NCBI GenBank assembly: GCA_934691725.1
Contig: CAKUTF010000003.1
Location: forward strand, 68,623-132,622
Direction of reading: 5' to 3'
Origin: an uncultured Fibrobacter sp.
GTDB taxonomy: Bacteria > Fibrobacterota > Fibrobacteria > Fibrobacterales > Fibrobacteraceae
Length of the DNA: 64,000 bases
Part shown: positions 60,601-64,000 of the stretch, one piece after another
Layout: each line of letters opens with the position of its first letter
Position numbering within the stretch: position 1 is the stretch's first letter
The notes under the pieces: generated by a model
Databases searched by the model: none
What the model was told of the DNA's origin: nothing
The model's input: only the letters and a program-made list of their open reading frames with translations
Position numbers and translations under genes: made by a program

Positions 60601-63153
60601 ATGCGATTCTTGAAAATTTTTGCCCCGATCTTTCTTGGACTTGGCGTAAACGCTTTTGCTGCGGAAAACTATGTATGGGGAAACGTGCGCTTTGACGGCG
60701 GCGGATTCGTCAGCGCGGTCATTTTTCATCCAAAGGCGGAAAACGTTCTCTACGCCAGGACAGATGTCGGCGGAATTTACCGATTCGATTTTTCGAGTTC
60801 CCGCTGGATTCCGCTGATGGACTGGATCTCCGAAAACGACAAAGGCCTGTATGGCACGGAAGCTTTCGCACTCGACCCGACGGACCCGAAACGCATTTAC
60901 GTGCTGGCGGGAACCGGGTATTTTAGCAAAGGGCGCACCGCGATTCTCCGGAGCGAAGACTTTGGAGCAACCTGGGACACGAGCTACGTGGAAATGCTCG
61001 CCCACGGAAACGGGATGGGGCGACAGACGGGCGAAAAGCTCGCCGTCGATCCGAACAAGCCGAATATTCTTTTTTGCGGAAGCCGAACCAAGGGACTTTA
61101 TAAAAGTACCGATTATGGCAAGACTTGGACGCGCGTTTACGAAATCGCCCTTTCGAGTGCGGAAGGAAACGGTCTTACCAATGTAAACGGAATCAGCTTT
61201 GTCCTTTTTGATGCTTCGCAGGGAACGCTTGCCGACGGTTCGACGAAAACGCTCTACATGGGAATCTCCGCAACGAGCGAGAACCTTTTTGTAAGCCATG
61301 ACGGCGGTAAAACCTGGAGCGAAGTTTCCGGCGGTCCTGAAAACCTGATGCCGCACCGCGCAAAAATCGCCGACGGCAACCTGTTCCTGACCTATTCGAG
61401 TTCGGAAGGCCCTCATTCCGTAAGCCGTGGCGCGGTCTATAAATACGCAATCGGAAACGGAACCTGGACGAACATCACGCCTTACCAGGACGGAAGTACG
61501 ACTGCGCGGATGGGTGACGGCAGCCAGTCGGCAAGCCATGGCTTTGGCGGAATTTCCATCGACCCGAACGATGCGAACCACATCATCGTTTCGACGCTCT
61601 GCTTTTACGGGGGCAGGCATCTCTTTGCGGATGGCTCGGACGGTTGGGGAGATCGCATCTACGTGACGACAGACGGTGGGAAAACCTGGACGCATGGGCA
61701 GGATTATGAAGCCGGTGTGAATGTCGATGCGAACGGAACCGCGTGGATTCCGGGAAATGCGATTCACTGGGCGGGTTCCATCGAATTCAATCCGTTTAAT
61801 CCCAAGGAAGCCTGGGTCACGAGCGGAAACGGAATCTTTCGGACGGATGATATTACGGCAAAAGTTCCGGTGTGGAAATTCCAGTCGGTGGGAATCGAGG
61901 AAACGGTTCCGCTTGATATCGTAAGCGTTCCTGGCGGCCCGCTTGTCACGGCGATCGGAGACTATGACGGCGCGGCCTATACGAATATCGAAGAAAGTAC
62001 TCCGCGGCATTCTCCGCATATCGGTACGACGAACAGCCTGGGTTACGCTCCGCTTGCGAATGCTTTTGTCCGCACCGGGCATGTGACGGATTATTCATCG
62101 GGAACGGGCATCAGTTCGGACGTGATGTATCGTTCGGACGATGGGGCTTTGACCTGGACAAAGCTCGAAACGACCCTCAAAGGTTCGCAGGGGACGCTTG
62201 CCATGTCGGCGGACGGCAAGGTGATTCTTCATCGGCCAGACAACAGCAGCAGTGTTTTCCGCTCAGCGGACAATGGCAAGACGTGGACAGAAGTGAAAGG
62301 TCTCGACGGGCAATGCCAATATGCGCGCATTACGCCCGATCCGGTAAATCCTGAGAAATTTTACCTGGTGGATGACCAGGGATATTTGAAGCTTTCCACC
62401 GATGGCGGGGCGACTTTTGCCAATGCGGGAAGTCGCTTGAAAAACGATGCGTCGGGCGAGTATTATAACGGTGGCGGTTTGATTCGCACGGTACCCGGCA
62501 GGGAAGGTCACCTGTGGGTCCCGCTGGACCAGGCGCAGGTATGGATTGCCAAAGGCTATTCGGAAAACGGTCTCGCCTATACGGAAGACGGAGGTGCTAC
62601 ATGGAACCGGGCCATCGGCGTTTCGACGGCGATTGCCGTGGGAATCGGCAAGGCGAAGGAAGGCTCTGCCTACGAGACGATTTTCATCTGGGGAATCGCG
62701 GGAGGCGCGGACAATCCGCTGGGGATTTACCGCTCGACGGACAAAGGCGAAACCTGGATTCGCGTAAACGATGACGCTCACCAGTATGGCGGTCCGGGCA
62801 ACGGAAACTTTGTGCAGGGCGATATGAACCATTTCGGCGTAGTCTATATGAGCACGATTGGAAGGGGGCTTGTTGTCGGGGCTCCGGAAGGTTCCATTTT
62901 GCCGATTCCATCGGTTTTCCCGATTAAAAATCCGGCGGTTTTGATGCGGCTGGATGCAAAAAATCTTTATGTGAACGCTCCGGCAAAAAGTACGCTTCTT
63001 CTGTTTAACGCGAACGGGGAACTTTGCCTACGGCAAAACGTCGGGATGAATATGAATGTCTCGCTAGAAAAGCTTCCGGCTGGAAAATGGCTTGCCAAGG
63101 TCGTTTCGGCAAATGGGAAAACGCTTTCCGCGCAGATGCTTTCGCTCAGGTAA
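60601..63153 (+). CDS. GH74 xyloglucanase with C-terminal sorting-like module
   Basis: The start chosen is ATG 60601, which gives a proper signal peptide (cut near FAA|EN) and an AGGAAA ribosome site. 850 residues. Two seven-bladed propellers with many Asp-box-like turns (SADNGKTW, SEDFGATW, STDKGETW). The catalytic Asp of the RTDVGGIYRF motif is D55, and the family hallmark WAGSIEFNPFNPKEAWVTSGNGIF is near 398-421 (shown only as a landmark). The final ~70 residues (LLLFNANGELCLRQN...PAGKWLAKVVSANGK) match the sorting-like module on the other secreted enzymes. Predicted to cut xyloglucan endo- or exo-wise, exposing cellulose. Confidence 0.9.
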   Translation: MRFLKIFAPIFLGLGVNAFAAENYVWGNVRFDGGGFVSAVIFHPKAENVLYARTDVGGIYRFDFSSSRWIPLMDWISENDKGLYGTEAFALDPTDPKRIYVLAGTGYFSKGRTAILRSEDFGATWDTSYVEMLAHGNGMGRQTGEKLAVDPNKPNILFCGSRTKGLYKSTDYGKTWTRVYEIALSSAEGNGLTNVNGISFVLFDASQGTLADGSTKTLYMGISATSENLFVSHDGGKTWSEVSGGPENLMPHRAKIADGNLFLTYSSSEGPHSVSRGAVYKYAIGNGTWTNITPYQDGSTTARMGDGSQSASHGFGGISIDPNDANHIIVSTLCFYGGRHLFADGSDGWGDRIYVTTDGGKTWTHGQDYEAGVNVDANGTAWIPGNAIHWAGSIEFNPFNPKEAWVTSGNGIFRTDDITAKVPVWKFQSVGIEETVPLDIVSVPGGPLVTAIGDYDGAAYTNIEESTPRHSPHIGTTNSLGYAPLANAFVRTGHVTDYSSGTGISSDVMYRSDDGALTWTKLETTLKGSQGTLAMSADGKVILHRPDNSSSVFRSADNGKTWTEVKGLDGQCQYARITPDPVNPEKFYLVDDQGYLKLSTDGGATFANAGSRLKNDASGEYYNGGGLIRTVPGREGHLWVPLDQAQVWIAKGYSENGLAYTEDGGATWNRAIGVSTAIAVGIGKAKEGSAYETIFIWGIAGGADNPLGIYRSTDKGETWIRVNDDAHQYGGPGNGNFVQGDMNHFGVVYMSTIGRGLVVGAPEGSILPIPSVFPIKNPAVLMRLDAKNLYVNAPAKSTLLLFNANGELCLRQNVGMNMNVSLEKLPAGKWLAKVVSANGKTLSAQMLSLR

Positions 63154-63171
63154 TTCCCGAATAGCTAACAG

Positions 63172-63196
63172 AAAGGCCCGCTAAGCGGGCTTTTTC
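63172..63196 (+). terminator. Rho-independent terminator after the GH74 gene
   Basis: The stem GCCCGC / GCGGGC with a TAA loop, flanked by A and T runs, lies 19 bases after the stop. Confidence 0.88.
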
Positions 63197-63218
63197 CGTA
63201 CAAATTAATTTCTTGATT

Positions 63219-63602
63219 CTATCCGCCGACGAAATCGCTGATGCGGTCGAGGGATTCCTGGGAAAGGATATGCTCCATCTTGCAGGCGTCTTCGTTGGCG
63301 ATTCTTTCGGTGACGCCCAATTTCAAAAGGAGCTTTCGAAGCAAAAAATGCCTCGCGAGAACCTTTGCCGCGGCCTGTTTCCCGGCGGGGGAAAGCGAAA
63401 TGCCGGTATAAGGTTCCTGATTGACCAGCCCGAGCTTTTTCAGTTCGTTCATCGCCTTGTTTACGGAGGGCATCTTGACGGAAAGCCTTTCCGCGATATC
63501 CTTGACATGGGCGACATCCTTGTTTTCTAGGCAGAGAATGTGTACCATTTCGAGGTAATCTTCGAGGCTTTGGGAGAGTTTTTGGGCTTCGGGCATTCGC
63601 AT
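63219..63602 (-). CDS. DtxR/MntR-family metal-dependent repressor
   Basis: 127 residues. Winged helix DNA-binding domain (about 10-75): SLEDYLEMV, DIAERLSVKMPSVNKAMNELKKLGLV. The metal-binding dimerisation helix region follows with D15, E18, H85 and the DACKMEH motif (C107, E110, H111), which is closer to DtxR/IdeR (C-x-x-E-H) than to MntR. The C-terminal SH3-like domain of DtxR is missing, giving MntR-like size. It probably represses iron or manganese uptake genes when metal is plentiful. A dyad in its own promoter suggests self-control. No target gene is in the window. Confidence 0.88.
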   Translation of the reverse strand: MRMPEAQKLSQSLEDYLEMVHILCLENKDVAHVKDIAERLSVKMPSVNKAMNELKKLGLVNQEPYTGISLSPAGKQAAAKVLARHFLLRKLLLKLGVTERIANEDACKMEHILSQESLDRISDFVGG

Positions 63603-63614
63603 CTTATCCTTTTG

Positions 63615-63628
63615 TTAGCTTTGTCTAA
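63615..63628 (-). promoter_or_regulatory. Possible operator of the DtxR/MntR-type repressor
   Basis: The dyad TTAG-CTTTGT-CTAA overlaps the start region between the -10 box and the ATG of the repressor gene. Short TTAG/CTAA half-sites are typical of DtxR/MntR operators, so autoregulation is likely but unproven. Confidence 0.45.
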
Positions 63629-63656
63629 TTATAGCAATTGAGAATTGAAAATGCAA
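63628..63656 (-). promoter_or_regulatory. Sigma-70-type promoter of the metal-dependent repressor gene
   Basis: On the minus strand TTGCAT (63656-63651), 17-base spacer, TATAAT (63633-63628), 26 bases before the ATG at 63602. Confidence 0.7.
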
Positions 63657-63659
63657 GAC

Positions 63660-64000
63660 CGGGCTTAGGATTGCGGACGTCTAAGTTCAGTGGACAGTGG
63701 TCAGAATCGCGGACGTCTATGTTTAGGGATTAGGGATGAGGGAATAGGGAGTAGTTAGCAGACGTCTAAGCTTAGTGGGCGGAACTGCAGACGGTTTAAA
63801 CTTTGGAAAGCGGAGAGTGGGATGCGGTGCGATGTCATTCCCCGGCTTGACCGGGGAATCCCCTTTAAGGAATGGAATTTGACAGGTTAGCGAGCTTGTC
63901 GAGCTATTCAGAGCTTAGTTGAGAGAGCTTAGAACTGTGGACGTCTAAGCTTAGTGTGCAGTGGTCAGAGTGCAGACGTTAAACTTCCGAGATGCAAGAG
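63660..64000. repeat. Mosaic intergenic repeat, copy 3 (continues past window)
   Basis: A non-coding stretch of at least 340 bases in the opposite orientation to copies 1 and 2. It holds the inverted TTCCCCGG dyad (63833-63861) and the GAGCTTGTCGAGCTATTC module (63881-63937, matching copy 1). A TTTAAACTTTGGAAAGCGG segment near 63795-63813 matches copy 2. Six copies of a G-[CT]-[AG]-GACG-T core occur at 63673, 63709, 63758, 63787, 63937 and 63972. No open frame with a ribosome site is seen. Confidence 0.8.

Noticed and set aside
60376..62082. A 568-residue open frame antisense to recD and the GH74 gene
   Set aside because: Spans two real genes and the gap between them on the other strand; no recognisable domain and very high arginine content.

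Overview
The window reads as a chromosomal segment of a Fibrobacter-type bacterium (Fibrobacterota, a rumen or gut cellulose degrader). Several things point this way. There is a dense set of secreted endoglucanases (two GH5, two GH8, one GH74). Four secreted proteins share a C-terminal sorting-like module. One lipoprotein carries the Fibrobacter 'major paralogous' (Fib_succ_major) domain. The genes also indicate an outer membrane (lpxA, beta-barrel proteins, many lipoproteins) and anaerobic nucleotide metabolism (nrdD/nrdG). All calls are from reading the sequence; no database search was run.

Layout. 1-1749: a glycosyltransferase cut by the left edge, divergent from lpxA. 1746-2942: a GH5 lipoprotein cellulase. 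3173-12500: a six-gene plus-strand operon encoding a secreted CBM-like protein, three large related outer-membrane barrels, a lipoprotein and a GH18 protein whose catalytic motif is degenerate. 12966-20143: a cellulase island with GH5 and GH8 enzymes bearing sorting-like C-termini, a small CBM-like protein, and a GH8 lipoprotein. 20499-23351: nrdD-nrdG. 23738-26688: a LytTR response regulator, an NSS transporter and an inositol-phosphatase-family enzyme. 26762-32099: a three-gene secreted cassette with a subtilisin-family protease, a free-standing copy of its N-terminal region and a small cysteine-containing exported protein. 32245-36165: a barrel protein, uvrC and dinB. 36200-39654: an envelope-stress-like operon (DUF6175-like lipoprotein, LPP20-like, TPM domain, nucleotidyltransferase-like). 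39633-42002, minus strand: nnrD, ispD and the Fib_succ_major lipoprotein. 42044-43647: an oxidoreductase and a prepilin peptidase. 43722-49438: a 1763-residue repeat lipoprotein coupled to a small DUF6941-like gene. 49427-50489: a phosphopantetheinyl transferase and a lipoprotein. 50542: tRNA-Val(GAC). 50766-60530: an unknown gene followed by recC-recB-recD. 60601-63153: a GH74 xyloglucanase. 63219-63602: a DtxR/MntR-type regulator.

How the genes work together. GH5 and GH8 each occur twice, once as a lipoprotein that would stay anchored in the envelope and once with a C-terminal sorting-like module. This suggests parallel cell-bound and exported arms of cellulose attack. The three-barrel operon, with its carbohydrate-binding protein and inactive-looking GH18, looks like an outer-membrane adhesion or uptake complex. 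Prepilin peptidase and the LytTR regulator could serve surface structures and their control.

Three long intergenic stretches (about 12.75-12.90, 23.35-23.74 and 63.66-64.0 kb) carry the same mosaic repeat family in both orientations. The most novel-looking pieces are the subtilase cassette (26.8-32.1 kb) and the barrel/pseudo-GH18 operon (3.2-12.5 kb).
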